From contig JAEYHP010000051.1 in NCBI GenBank assembly GCA_023409435.1, positions 1-7,237 of the forward strand: a stretch of DNA of 7,237 nucleotides, in the 5' to 3' direction. This document shows, one piece after another, positions 1 to 4,822 of the stretch. Every line of letters begins with the position of its first letter. Within the stretch, counting starts at the first letter, position 1. Made by a program: the position numbers and the translations under genes. The notes beneath the pieces were generated by a model. The model was not told the DNA's origin, did not search any database, and saw only the letters and a program-made list of their open reading frames with translations. This stretch comes from Bacillota bacterium (lineage in GTDB: Bacteria; Bacillota; Clostridia; Christensenellales; CAG-138).

Positions 1-535
1 AGCCTCCGCCGCCTAAGGGGACGAGTATCTGCCCAGCGGTCGGGAGATCCTGCAAAATTTCGAGGCCCAGCGTGCCCTGGCCCGCGATGACCCTTTCATC
101 GTTGAACGGGTGGATGAATGTCTTACCCGTCTCCTCCACCAGTTTAAGCGCGTGGCAGCAGGCATCGTCGTAGGTATTGCCATAGAGCACCACTTTCGCG
201 CCGTACTGCTCGGTGGCAGTGATTTTCGACAGCGGCGCGCCGGTGGGCATGACGATGGTGCAATTGAGCCCCAGCGCATTTGCCGCGCGGGCCACGCCCT
301 GCGCGTGGTTTCCCGCGGAAGCGGCAAGCACGCCCGCGCGCTTTTGTTCCTCCGTCAATTGCAGCATGCAGTTGAACGCGCCGCGTACCTTGAACGCGCC
401 GGTATATTGCAGGTTTTCGAGCTTGATATGCAGTTCCCCGCCCAGCGGCAACGCCACCTGGGCAACGTCCGTCCGGCGGATATAGGGCGTGATGCGTTCG
501 TGCGCGAGACGCACGTCATCGAGCGTGATGGGCAT
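1..535 (-). CDS. ilvA: Threonine ammonia-lyase (threonine dehydratase), N-terminal 178 residues, truncated by window edge
   Basis: This would deaminate L-threonine to 2-oxobutanoate in the cytoplasm, the entry step of isoleucine synthesis or a catabolic route. The minus-strand reading from ATG at 533-535 begins MPITLDDVRLAHERITPYIRRT, the usual opening of fold-type II PLP threonine dehydratases. The PLP lysine is K49 in TGAFKVRGAF. The substrate-loop motif ASAGNHAQG lies at residues 72-80. The last complete codons give GGGG (175-178), the PLP phosphate-binding loop, so about the first half of the protein is present. The start is supported by GGAGGG (543-548, read on the minus strand) 7 nt upstream. 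A serine dehydratase or another fold-type II lyase is possible because the C-terminal part, including any ACT domain, is outside the window. The gene is divergent from the GntR operon and probably unrelated to it. Confidence 0.9.
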   Translation of the reverse strand, partial: MPITLDDVRLAHERITPYIRRTDVAQVALPLGGELHIKLENLQYTGAFKVRGAFNCMLQLTEEQKRAGVLAASAGNHAQGVARAANALGLNCTIVMPTGAPLSKITATEQYGAKVVLYGNTYDDACCHALKLVEETGKTFIHPFNDERVIAGQGTLGLEILQDLPTAGQILVPLGGGG

Positions 536-570
536 TGTGCTACCCTCCGATTTTCAGATGTTATACCTGT

Positions 571-600
571 ATCATACCCCTTCCTTCAATATGCTTGCAA
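571..600 (-). promoter_or_regulatory. Candidate sigma-A promoter for the threonine ammonia-lyase gene
   Basis: On the minus strand TTGCAA (595-600) and TATGAT (571-576) are separated by 18 nt. This would place the transcription start about 30 nt upstream of the ATG, just before the GGAGGG ribosome site. An overlapping alternative is TTGAAG (584-589) with TATAAC (560-565), also 18 nt apart. Neither -35 is perfect, so the exact promoter is uncertain. Confidence 0.4.
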
Positions 601-647
601 GCGCGCGGGCGGCTCCCCTGCGGCAAGCGGAACGAATATATCATATT

Positions 648-676
648 TGCCCGCTATATCGCGGGCATTCTTTTTT
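648..676 (+). terminator. Rho-independent terminator-like hairpin with no plus-strand gene upstream
   Basis: Stem arms TGCCCGC (648-654) and GCGGGCA (661-667) enclose a 6-nt loop. TTC and six T (671-676) follow on the plus strand. The minus strand has no T-run at the other side, so the signal is oriented plus. It lies after the divergent lyase start and about 20 bp before the -35 of the repressor gene. It may stop antisense or stray transcription from entering that operon, or end an unannotated short RNA. Confidence 0.6.
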
Positions 677-695
677 GAACGCCTAAAAATTTCGG

Positions 696-723
696 TTGAC
701 ATAACGGTAATATTGTATATAAT
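696..723 (+). promoter_or_regulatory. Sigma-A promoter of the gntR-ABC operon
   Basis: A perfect TTGACA (696-701) and a perfect TATAAT (718-723) are separated by 16 bp. This is the strongest vegetative promoter in the window and lies 27 bp before the repressor ATG. The -10 box sits inside the inverted repeat at 710-738, so occupancy of that repeat should block transcription. Confidence 0.8.
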
Positions 724-738
724 GTACATATACAATAT
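710..738. promoter_or_regulatory. Probable operator: perfect 11-bp inverted repeat over the -10 box
   Basis: The arms ATATTGTATAT (710-720) and ATATACAATAT (728-738) are exact reverse complements, separated by 7 bp (721-727). The repeat covers the -10 and the expected transcription start of the operon whose first gene is a GntR-family repressor. GntR dimers bind such dyads, often in their own promoters. Autoregulation is therefore a direct inference, although the binding site is not experimentally shown. Confidence 0.7.
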
Positions 739-750
739 CGAGGGGGCATC

Positions 751-1131
751 ATGCGCATATTGATCAACAATACGGGCGATACGCCCATATATGAGCAGAT
801 CGTCTCCCAGATCAAGGCGGCGATTCTCTCGGGAGAGCTGCTGCCGGGGGACGCTTTGCCGTCCATGCGCCTGCTCGCAAAGGAGCTGCGCATCAGCGTC
901 ATCACCACCAAGCGCGCATATGAGGAGCTGGAGCGGGAAGGCTTCATCGTTTCCATGACCGGAAAGGGGAGCTTTGTAGCGGAAAGCAATGCGCAGCTGA
1001 TGCGGGAAGAGCTTTTGCGCCGCCTGGAGCAGGGCATGAGCGCGCTTTTGCCGCTTGCGCGGCAATGCGCGCTGACATTAAACGAATTGCAGGAAATGCT
1101 TGCGCTGTTATATTACTCCGACAGTGAATAG
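751..1131 (+). CDS. GntR-family transcriptional repressor, YtrA subfamily
   Basis: This 126-residue DNA-binding protein probably represses its own operon, which carries the downstream ABC transporter. The N-terminal winged helix-turn-helix spans about residues 10-78. It has the GntR pattern PIYEQIVSQIKAAI (12-25), then GELLPGDALPSMRLLAKEL (28-46), the recognition helix SVITTKRAYEELEREGFI (49-66) and the wing GKGSFV (71-76). Only about 48 mostly helical residues follow, with no FadR-, HutC- or MocR-type effector domain. This short form is typical of the YtrA subfamily, which usually sits beside ABC transporter genes. The start is fixed by GAGGGGG (740-746) just upstream and the promoter at 696-723. 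The inducing signal cannot be read from the sequence. Confidence 0.93.
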   Translation: MRILINNTGDTPIYEQIVSQIKAAILSGELLPGDALPSMRLLAKELRISVITTKRAYEELEREGFIVSMTGKGSFVAESNAQLMREELLRRLEQGMSALLPLARQCALTLNELQEMLALLYYSDSE

Positions 1132-1286
1132 TCGGAAAAAAATGCCGCCGGATTTTTGTTGCCAATCAAGGCGGACGACGAAGCCTTGCCGGATCGCAAG
1201 GCAAGGAGGACAACGCAGAGTGGCGGCAAAAAGACCAAGCAGGATTTCCGGATAGTTGCTGCCGGAGTAATCAAAGGAGGACCACT
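1132..1286 (+). other. 155-bp leader between the repressor and ABC ATPase genes
   Basis: No convincing gene lies here. A hairpin with arms GCCTTGC (1183-1189) and GCAAGGC (1196-1202) and a 6-nt loop is visible, with no T-run. A second AAGGAGG (1203-1209) lies 10 nt before GTG at 1220, which opens an 11-codon frame ending at 1255; this could be a leader peptide but is unsupported. The true ribosome site of the ATPase is AAAGGAGG (1273-1280), 6 nt before its ATG. No separate promoter is obvious. Confidence 0.4.
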
Positions 1287-2132
1287 ATGGCAATATTGGA
1301 GATTGAAGGGCTAAGTAAGCATTACAAGGATTTTTCTTTGGATAACGTTTCATTTTCCCTGCCCGCGGGCTGCATCATGGGCTTTATCGGTGAGAACGGG
1401 GCGGGGAAATCCACCACAATCAAGCTGATACTGGGGCTGATCCAAAAGGACGCGGGAAGGGTGCGCCTGTTTGGGCGTGAAAACTATCTGGAAAATAAAG
1501 ACGTATTCGAGCAGATCGGTGTGGTGCTGGACGAAACGGGGCTTCATGACACGCTGACCGTAAAGGACTGCAACGCCATATTCTCCCGCATGTATCGCAC
1601 ATGGAAGCCGGGCGTATTCCGCGATTATTGCGCGCGGTTCTCGCTGCCCGAAAAGAAACAGCTCAAGGAGTTTTCCAGCGGCATGAAGCGCAAGCTTTCC
1701 ATCGCGGCGGCGCTCTCGCATGACAGCCGCCTGCTGCTGCTCGATGAAGCGACAAGCGGGCTGGACCCTATCGTGCGCGACGAATTGTTGGATGTGTTTC
1801 TGGAATTCATACAGGACGAACAGCGCTCCATATTGCTTTCTTCCCACATACTGAGCGACCTTGAGAAGGCATGCGATTATATCGCGTTCCTGCACAAGGG
1901 GCGGCTGCTGTTTTGTGAGCAGAAGGATCTGCTGCTGGAGCGGTACTGTGTGTTGAAATGCGCCGAAGAGGAACTAAGACATATCGATCCCACACGCATC
2001 CACGGCATACGGCGCAACAAATTTGGCGTGGAAGCGCTTGTGGAACGGACAAATGCGCCAAGGGGCATGCTAGCCAACGCGGCGGGGATAGAAGATATCA
2101 TGCTGTTTTTATCCAGGGGGGAAAAACAATGA
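1287..2132 (+). CDS. ABC transporter ATP-binding protein
   Basis: This 281-residue ATPase would power the ABC-2 permease encoded next to it, on the cytoplasmic face of the membrane. Walker A is GENGAGKST (35-43). The signature loop is a variant, FSSGM (129-133), instead of LSGGQ. Walker B with the catalytic Glu is LLLLDE (149-154), the D-loop is SGLDP (157-161), and the switch His is H187 in SSHILSDLE. The Q-loop position reads IGVVLDE (77-83) with Asp/Glu in place of Gln, a variation I recall from YtrB/Ecs-like exporters. The last 90 residues are the usual divergent C-terminal extension. An optimal AAAGGAGG sets the start. The stop overlaps the permease start by ATGA, implying translational coupling. 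The substrate is unknown. Confidence 0.94.
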   Translation: MAILEIEGLSKHYKDFSLDNVSFSLPAGCIMGFIGENGAGKSTTIKLILGLIQKDAGRVRLFGRENYLENKDVFEQIGVVLDETGLHDTLTVKDCNAIFSRMYRTWKPGVFRDYCARFSLPEKKQLKEFSSGMKRKLSIAAALSHDSRLLLLDEATSGLDPIVRDELLDVFLEFIQDEQRSILLSSHILSDLEKACDYIAFLHKGRLLFCEQKDLLLERYCVLKCAEEELRHIDPTRIHGIRRNKFGVEALVERTNAPRGMLANAAGIEDIMLFLSRGEKQ

Positions 2133-2743
2133 AAGGCTTACTGCTAAAGGACCTTATCAATTTAAAAAGCACGGTGCGGCTGTTTGTGGTGTTCCTGCTC
2201 GTATTCGCGGTACTCATCCTCACCACGGGGGATTTGGGGAGTTATTCCTTAAGCATCGTCGTGCTTTCCGCCATGCTGCCTTTTACCGCCATGGCGCTCG
2301 ACGAGCGCGCAAAATGGGACCGCACGGCGCTTTGCGCGCCCGTTAAGCGCAGTACGCTTGTGCTCTCCAAGTATATTCTGGGCCTGTTGCTGCTTTTCAT
2401 CGCGCTGTGCGCGGGGTTTATTCTGGGTTTGATCGGTGGGGCAGAAATCTCCGTACTGCTCTCACAGCTCTTTCTTCTCGGACTATCCGGCGTACTGATG
2501 CTTTGCATCATGCTGCCGTTGATGTTCCGGTTTGGCGCGGAAAAGGGGCGCATCGTGCTGATGCTGATCATGGCCGCCTTGTTTGCGGCCTCCGCACTTG
2601 CGCTCAACGCGCCGGAAATGGCGCTTCCCGGCAGGAGGGACCTGATGGATTATGCGCTTATCCTGGTTGCGACCGTGATTGCAGCGTTTGTCCTTTCCGC
2701 GATGTGGTCCATCCACATTTACAACAAAAAGGAGTTTTCCTGA
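2129..2743 (+). CDS. ABC-2 type transporter permease (ABC2_membrane_5-like)
   Basis: This 204-residue integral membrane protein is the likely partner of the upstream ATPase. About six hydrophobic segments are visible, near residues 17-33, 39-57, 77-101, 108-132, 141-159 and 174-195. The opening MKGLLLKDLINLK and the motif DERAKWDR (58-65) followed by PVKRSTLVLSKY (71-82) are typical of small ABC-2 permeases that accompany GntR regulators. The start at 2129 lies inside the ATPase stop (ATGA) and is served by AGGGGGG (2115-2121). An in-frame ATG at 1958 exists, but it would add a hydrophilic extension overlapping most of the ATPase C-terminus, so it was not chosen. Transport direction and substrate cannot be inferred; antimicrobial peptide export or envelope-stress relief would be a guess. 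Confidence 0.88.
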   Translation: MKGLLLKDLINLKSTVRLFVVFLLVFAVLILTTGDLGSYSLSIVVLSAMLPFTAMALDERAKWDRTALCAPVKRSTLVLSKYILGLLLLFIALCAGFILGLIGGAEISVLLSQLFLLGLSGVLMLCIMLPLMFRFGAEKGRIVLMLIMAALFAASALALNAPEMALPGRRDLMDYALILVATVIAAFVLSAMWSIHIYNKKEFS

Positions 2744-2778
2744 GTAAGTAAAGAATAATTTCAGACAAGTAAACGGGG

Positions 2779-2834
2779 GCTGTCGCGCGAAATGCATACA
2801 ATGCATATGAATTCAGTGCACCTAGCGCGACAGC
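2779..2834. repeat. 10-bp inverted repeat enclosing a smaller hairpin
   Basis: The arms GCTGTCGCGC (2779-2788) and GCGCGACAGC (2825-2834) are perfect and 36 bp apart. The enclosed segment holds the ATGCAT-ACA-ATGCAT triloop hairpin, the 8-bp palindrome TGAATTCA (2808-2815) and GTGCAC (2816-2821), so the whole can fold as a branched structure. It begins 35 bp after the permease stop but lacks a following T-run, so it is not a clear terminator for that gene. Confidence 0.75.
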
Positions 2835-2856
2835 GGGTTCGGTGCTGCGAAGTAGC

Positions 2857-2882
2857 AAAAAAGGGCGCCAATGGCGCCCTTT
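2857..2882 (-). terminator. Rho-independent terminator of sleC
   Basis: Read on the minus strand, a GGGCGCC/GGCGCCC stem with an ATT triloop is followed immediately by six T (the A-run at 2857-2862). The perfect stem is 10 bp when the flanking A/T pairs are counted. It lies about 155 nt past the sleC stop. On the plus strand only TTT follows, so it would be a weak terminator at best for the permease operon. Confidence 0.8.
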
Positions 2883-3038
2883 GCACCCGAATGGTACATT
2901 CGGGTATCTATCAAGGATTGATGTCATGCTATGCATGACAACCGATAGAACCCCGGGGTTTCTCCTGTGGAGAAACTTCCCTGCAATATACATGGAACAT
3001 GTATATTGCTACAGTCCCCGTCCTTATGGATGCATAAG

Positions 3039-4295
3039 CTATACCAATTCCGCCAGCCGCTCCACCGCCACAAAGATGTTAGAGATCTCATACCACGTGG
3101 CAAAATCCACAGAGCCGGTAACGGGAAGATTGAATACTTGCTGGAACGTTCGCACCGCCCGCTGCGTTTGTTCCCCAAAAGCTCCGTCCACGCGCATTTT
3201 GTTGATGGCAGGGTAATTGTCTGCAATGGCGTTGAGCTGCTCCTGTATGGTGCGCACGGCGGGGCCGGTGGAATTAAGCGTAAGCACAACGCCGGGGAAG
3301 GACATGGGCACGCCGGATACGCGCTCGGCCTGCTGCAAAAAAACGTTGTTTCCATAGTAATACCGGAGGATGGAAAGCGCATCATACCCCTGTTCGCCCA
3401 AAGTATTTGAGCCCCACTGCGAGAGCCAGCGCGGGCACTGCACCCTGGACCCATCGCAGTACTGCGTAAAGAGCGGTTGACGGATGCCGGGCCGGGTGAT
3501 ATAGGAGGTAAACAGCTCGTCGACGATGACGGAGATGCTGTCGTAAATATTCCGCCCGTAGGTAAACGCCTGATCATACGCAGTGGAATTGGTGATGGTA
3601 AAATCATACCCCCGGCCGCGGTACCACTCCGTATATACGCGGTTGAGCGTAAAGGAGAGTATGACAAGCACGTTGGCGCGGATCGTCTGCTCCGGCCAGG
3701 TAGAATAGATCTCGCAGCTTGCGACGTTCTTGATATAATCCTTAAACGGAATCCAGACATTCTGTGCGTCGGAATTCGGCACGCCCAGATGCACGACAAT
3801 AAACTCGGGTATGACGGGTTGGGGCAACACGACCAGGCCCTCGCCCTCGGGAAGCGGCTTCACTTCCTCTTCCGGTATTTTGGGCGGGAATATACCATAG
3901 AGCGTGTGCGCGTCAATATAAATATCCTCCACGGGCCGCCGGTATACAACGCTCGGCCGCAGGGTAATGGTTTGGAACGCAGTGCTGGCCGGTAAAATCT
4001 GCATGCCCTCCACGCGGATGGCCTGAAAGCCTTCCACGTTCACATATGCGTCGTATTCAGCGTATGGGCGGGGGTTATCCGGGGAAAGCGAGTAATTAAG
4101 CGGCGGCGTATTGAGCTCAATTACCGGTGTCTCACCGGAGATGTCCGTCGTGAGCTCAAGGATCGGCTCCATCTGGCCCCGGTTTGTGAGGAGCACCTGC
4201 GCGTTCGGAACCGGGTCCCCCACATCCTCTACAACCACTTGGATCTGCAGATAACCTGTTGTGACTTGATCTGCGACCTCATTCACCATCTCCAT
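3039..4295 (-). CDS. sleC: Spore cortex-lytic enzyme SleC (pro-form), SpoIID-like lytic domain plus peptidoglycan-binding domain
   Basis: SleC degrades spore cortex peptidoglycan during germination and is made as an inactive pro-form cleaved by Csp proteases. This 418-residue protein has the whole clostridial architecture. A beta-rich N-terminal prodomain covers about residues 14-115. A linker with FPPKIPEEEVKPLP (136-149) leads into the mature part near VIPEFIVVH (161-169). A SpoIID-like lytic transglycosylase domain has predicted catalytic E195 in NVASCEIYSTWP (190-201) and the motif LSQWGSNTLGEQGYDA (291-306). A C-terminal PG_binding_1 repeat covers about 340-405 (VRTIQEQLNAI, VDGAFGEQTQRAVRTFQ). 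No signal peptide is present, fitting synthesis in the mother cell. The exact activation cleavage site cannot be fixed. The ribosome site GAGAGGTGA (4302-4310, minus strand) supports the start. The gene is divergent from the csp genes rather than in tandem with them. Confidence 0.94.
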   Translation of the reverse strand: MEMVNEVADQVTTGYLQIQVVVEDVGDPVPNAQVLLTNRGQMEPILELTTDISGETPVIELNTPPLNYSLSPDNPRPYAEYDAYVNVEGFQAIRVEGMQILPASTAFQTITLRPSVVYRRPVEDIYIDAHTLYGIFPPKIPEEEVKPLPEGEGLVVLPQPVIPEFIVVHLGVPNSDAQNVWIPFKDYIKNVASCEIYSTWPEQTIRANVLVILSFTLNRVYTEWYRGRGYDFTITNSTAYDQAFTYGRNIYDSISVIVDELFTSYITRPGIRQPLFTQYCDGSRVQCPRWLSQWGSNTLGEQGYDALSILRYYYGNNVFLQQAERVSGVPMSFPGVVLTLNSTGPAVRTIQEQLNAIADNYPAINKMRVDGAFGEQTQRAVRTFQQVFNLPVTGSVDFATWYEISNIFVAVERLAELV

Positions 4296-4334
4296 ATATT
4301 CTCACCTCTCGTTATCCTATGCGCACCGGTGGCC

Positions 4335-4363
4335 TTTGTATGAGCGCCGCCCGTCAAATTTTA
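4335..4363 (-). promoter_or_regulatory. sleC: Candidate sporulation sigma-E promoter of sleC
   Basis: On the minus strand TAAAATT (4357-4363) and CATACAAA (4335-4342) are separated by 14 nt. They match the mother-cell sigma-E pattern KMATATT-N14/15-CATAYAHT at 6 of 7 and 7 of 8 positions. Transcription would start near 4328, giving an untranslated leader of about 33 nt ending in GAGAGGTGA. The match is by eye against a Bacillus-derived consensus. Confidence 0.5.
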
Positions 4364-4401
4364 TCCAGCTTATGACATCCCTGTGCAAAACCTGTGCATA
4401 T

Positions 4402-4432
4402 AGATAAAAGCGGGCGACCGGAACATACGGAT
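4402..4432 (+). promoter_or_regulatory. Weak candidate sporulation promoter for the csp operon
   Basis: ATA at 4404-4406 and CATACGGAT at 4424-4432 have the spacing of a mother-cell sigma-E promoter, but the -10 deviates from CATAYAHT at two positions. Other -10-like strings, such as CATAGAATA (4482-4490) and CATACGTCA (4501-4509), lack a fitting -35. The position of the real promoter is unresolved. Confidence 0.2.
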
Positions 4433-4540
4433 TTGCTTTGCTTTTCACGCAACCTGGCCGCTTCTTTTCTTAAGGAAGCATCATAGAATATACATAATGG
4501 CATACGTCACTCACGCATGCCGGAAGGGCAGGGAACCGCA

Positions 4541-4813
4541 ATGAGCAGTATGCCGCGTTCTACGAGTCTGACTTCCCCGGCCTCCCCGCCCCCCGCAGGA
4601 GCTCCGGAATACTGCCCAAGCCTAAGCGGTACCGGCCCGGAATATATTGCCCGGTACCTCCGGCACTATACCTACCTGTGGACAACATCCGGCCATTCCT
4701 TCTGGGTTTATCCCTTAGCCGTAACAAATGACCGGCTTATCGCCTACGCGTGGGACAATGAAGGCTGGCAGCTTGTGCAAATGGAGCTTGCGGCTATTGA
4801 CAGCATCTATTAG
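4541..4813 (+). CDS. Small hypothetical protein leading the csp operon
   Basis: This 90-residue protein has a Ser/Thr/Pro/Ala-rich N-terminus (about residues 1-30) and then a compact aromatic-rich part: YIARYLRHYTYLW, GHSFWVYP, YAWDNEGWQLVQMELAAIDSIY. This pattern (xRYTYxW...FWxYP...GxxW...IxSx) resembles short Firmicutes spore-former proteins that databases often label hypothetical or 'transporter'; I recall this from memory and it is unchecked. No signal peptide, membrane segment or enzyme motif is visible. Start 4541 is preferred over the in-frame ATG at 4517 because AGGG (4530-4533) lies 7 nt before it, whereas 4517 has no ribosome site. It ends 9 bp before the first csp gene, so it is very likely co-transcribed and may be a spore or germination protein. 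Confidence 0.72.
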   Translation: MSSMPRSTSLTSPASPPPAGAPEYCPSLSGTGPEYIARYLRHYTYLWTTSGHSFWVYPLAVTNDRLIAYAWDNEGWQLVQMELAAIDSIY

Positions 4814-4822
4814 GGGGCGGCC

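Larger units (their letters stand above)
2779..3038. repeat. Dense array of distinct hairpins, mostly 3-nt loops, in the convergent intergenic region
   Basis: Between the permease stop and the sleC stop almost every stretch folds locally. Arms and loops read: ATGCAT-ACA-ATGCAT (2792-2806); TGCTGC-GAA-GTAGCA with one G-T wobble (2843-2857); AAAGGGCGCC-AAT-GGCGCCCTTT (2860-2882); ACCCGAATG-GTA-CATTCGGGT (2885-2905); ATCAA-GGA-TTGAT (2910-2922); TGTCATGC-TAT-GCATGACA (2922-2940); GTTTCTCC-TGT-GGAGAAAC (2958-2976); 12-bp GCAATATACATG-GAA-CATGTATATTGC (2983-3009); CTTATG with a 4-nt loop and CATAAG (3023-3038). AACCCCGGGGTT (2949-2960) is a further palindrome. The stems are unrelated in sequence, so this is not a copied repeat. 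It could act as a structured 3' UTR, tandem terminators, or a DNA-level structure. Function is unknown. Confidence 0.85.
4296..4540. other. Divergent intergenic region between sleC and the csp operon
   Basis: This 245-bp gap has no supported coding capacity. It contains the sleC ribosome site, a good sigma-E-like promoter facing sleC and a weaker candidate facing the csp genes. It is noticeably more A/T-rich in its right half (about 4471-4505) than the flanking genes. No sigma-A promoter with both boxes was recognised on either strand, which is consistent with sporulation-only expression. Confidence 0.6.

Noticed and set aside
110..763. Long plus-strand open frame across the left region
   Set aside because: It is antisense to the threonine ammonia-lyase, has no ribosome site, and its protein shows low-complexity Arg/His/Ala composition typical of a shadow frame.
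586..1065. 159-codon minus-strand frame opposite the repressor gene
   Set aside because: It covers the promoter, operator and repressor coding region, has no family-like motif, and competes with a clear GntR protein.
1117..1136. TCCGAC/GTCGGA hairpin at the repressor stop codon as a terminator
   Set aside because: It is followed by an A-run, not a T-run, on the plus strand, so it does not fit Rho-independent termination.
1142..1255. 37-codon frame starting ATG at 1142 between the repressor and ATPase genes
   Set aside because: No ribosome site precedes the ATG, and the peptide (MPPDFCCQSRRTTKPC...) resembles translated non-coding sequence.
1958..2743. Longer permease with start at 1958
   Set aside because: The 57 extra residues are hydrophilic and overlap the conserved ATPase frame; the ATGA start at 2129 has a good ribosome site and gives the usual MKGLLLKDL opening.
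2779..3038. CRISPR array or miniature transposon
   Set aside because: The hairpin stems are all different, spacing is irregular, no repeated unit exists, and no terminal inverted repeats with target-site duplications frame the region.
2842..3216. Plus-strand frame across the hairpin array
   Set aside because: It runs through the terminator and antisense to the sleC 3' end, and its protein has no domain-like features.
3477..3995. 172-codon plus-strand frame opposite sleC
   Set aside because: SleC on the other strand is recognised along its whole length; this frame has no recognisable motif or ribosome site.
4293..4300. CATATATT as a sigma-E -10 box for the csp operon
   Set aside because: It matches the -10 pattern but has no -35 at 14-15 bp and lies across the sleC start codon, far from the csp genes.
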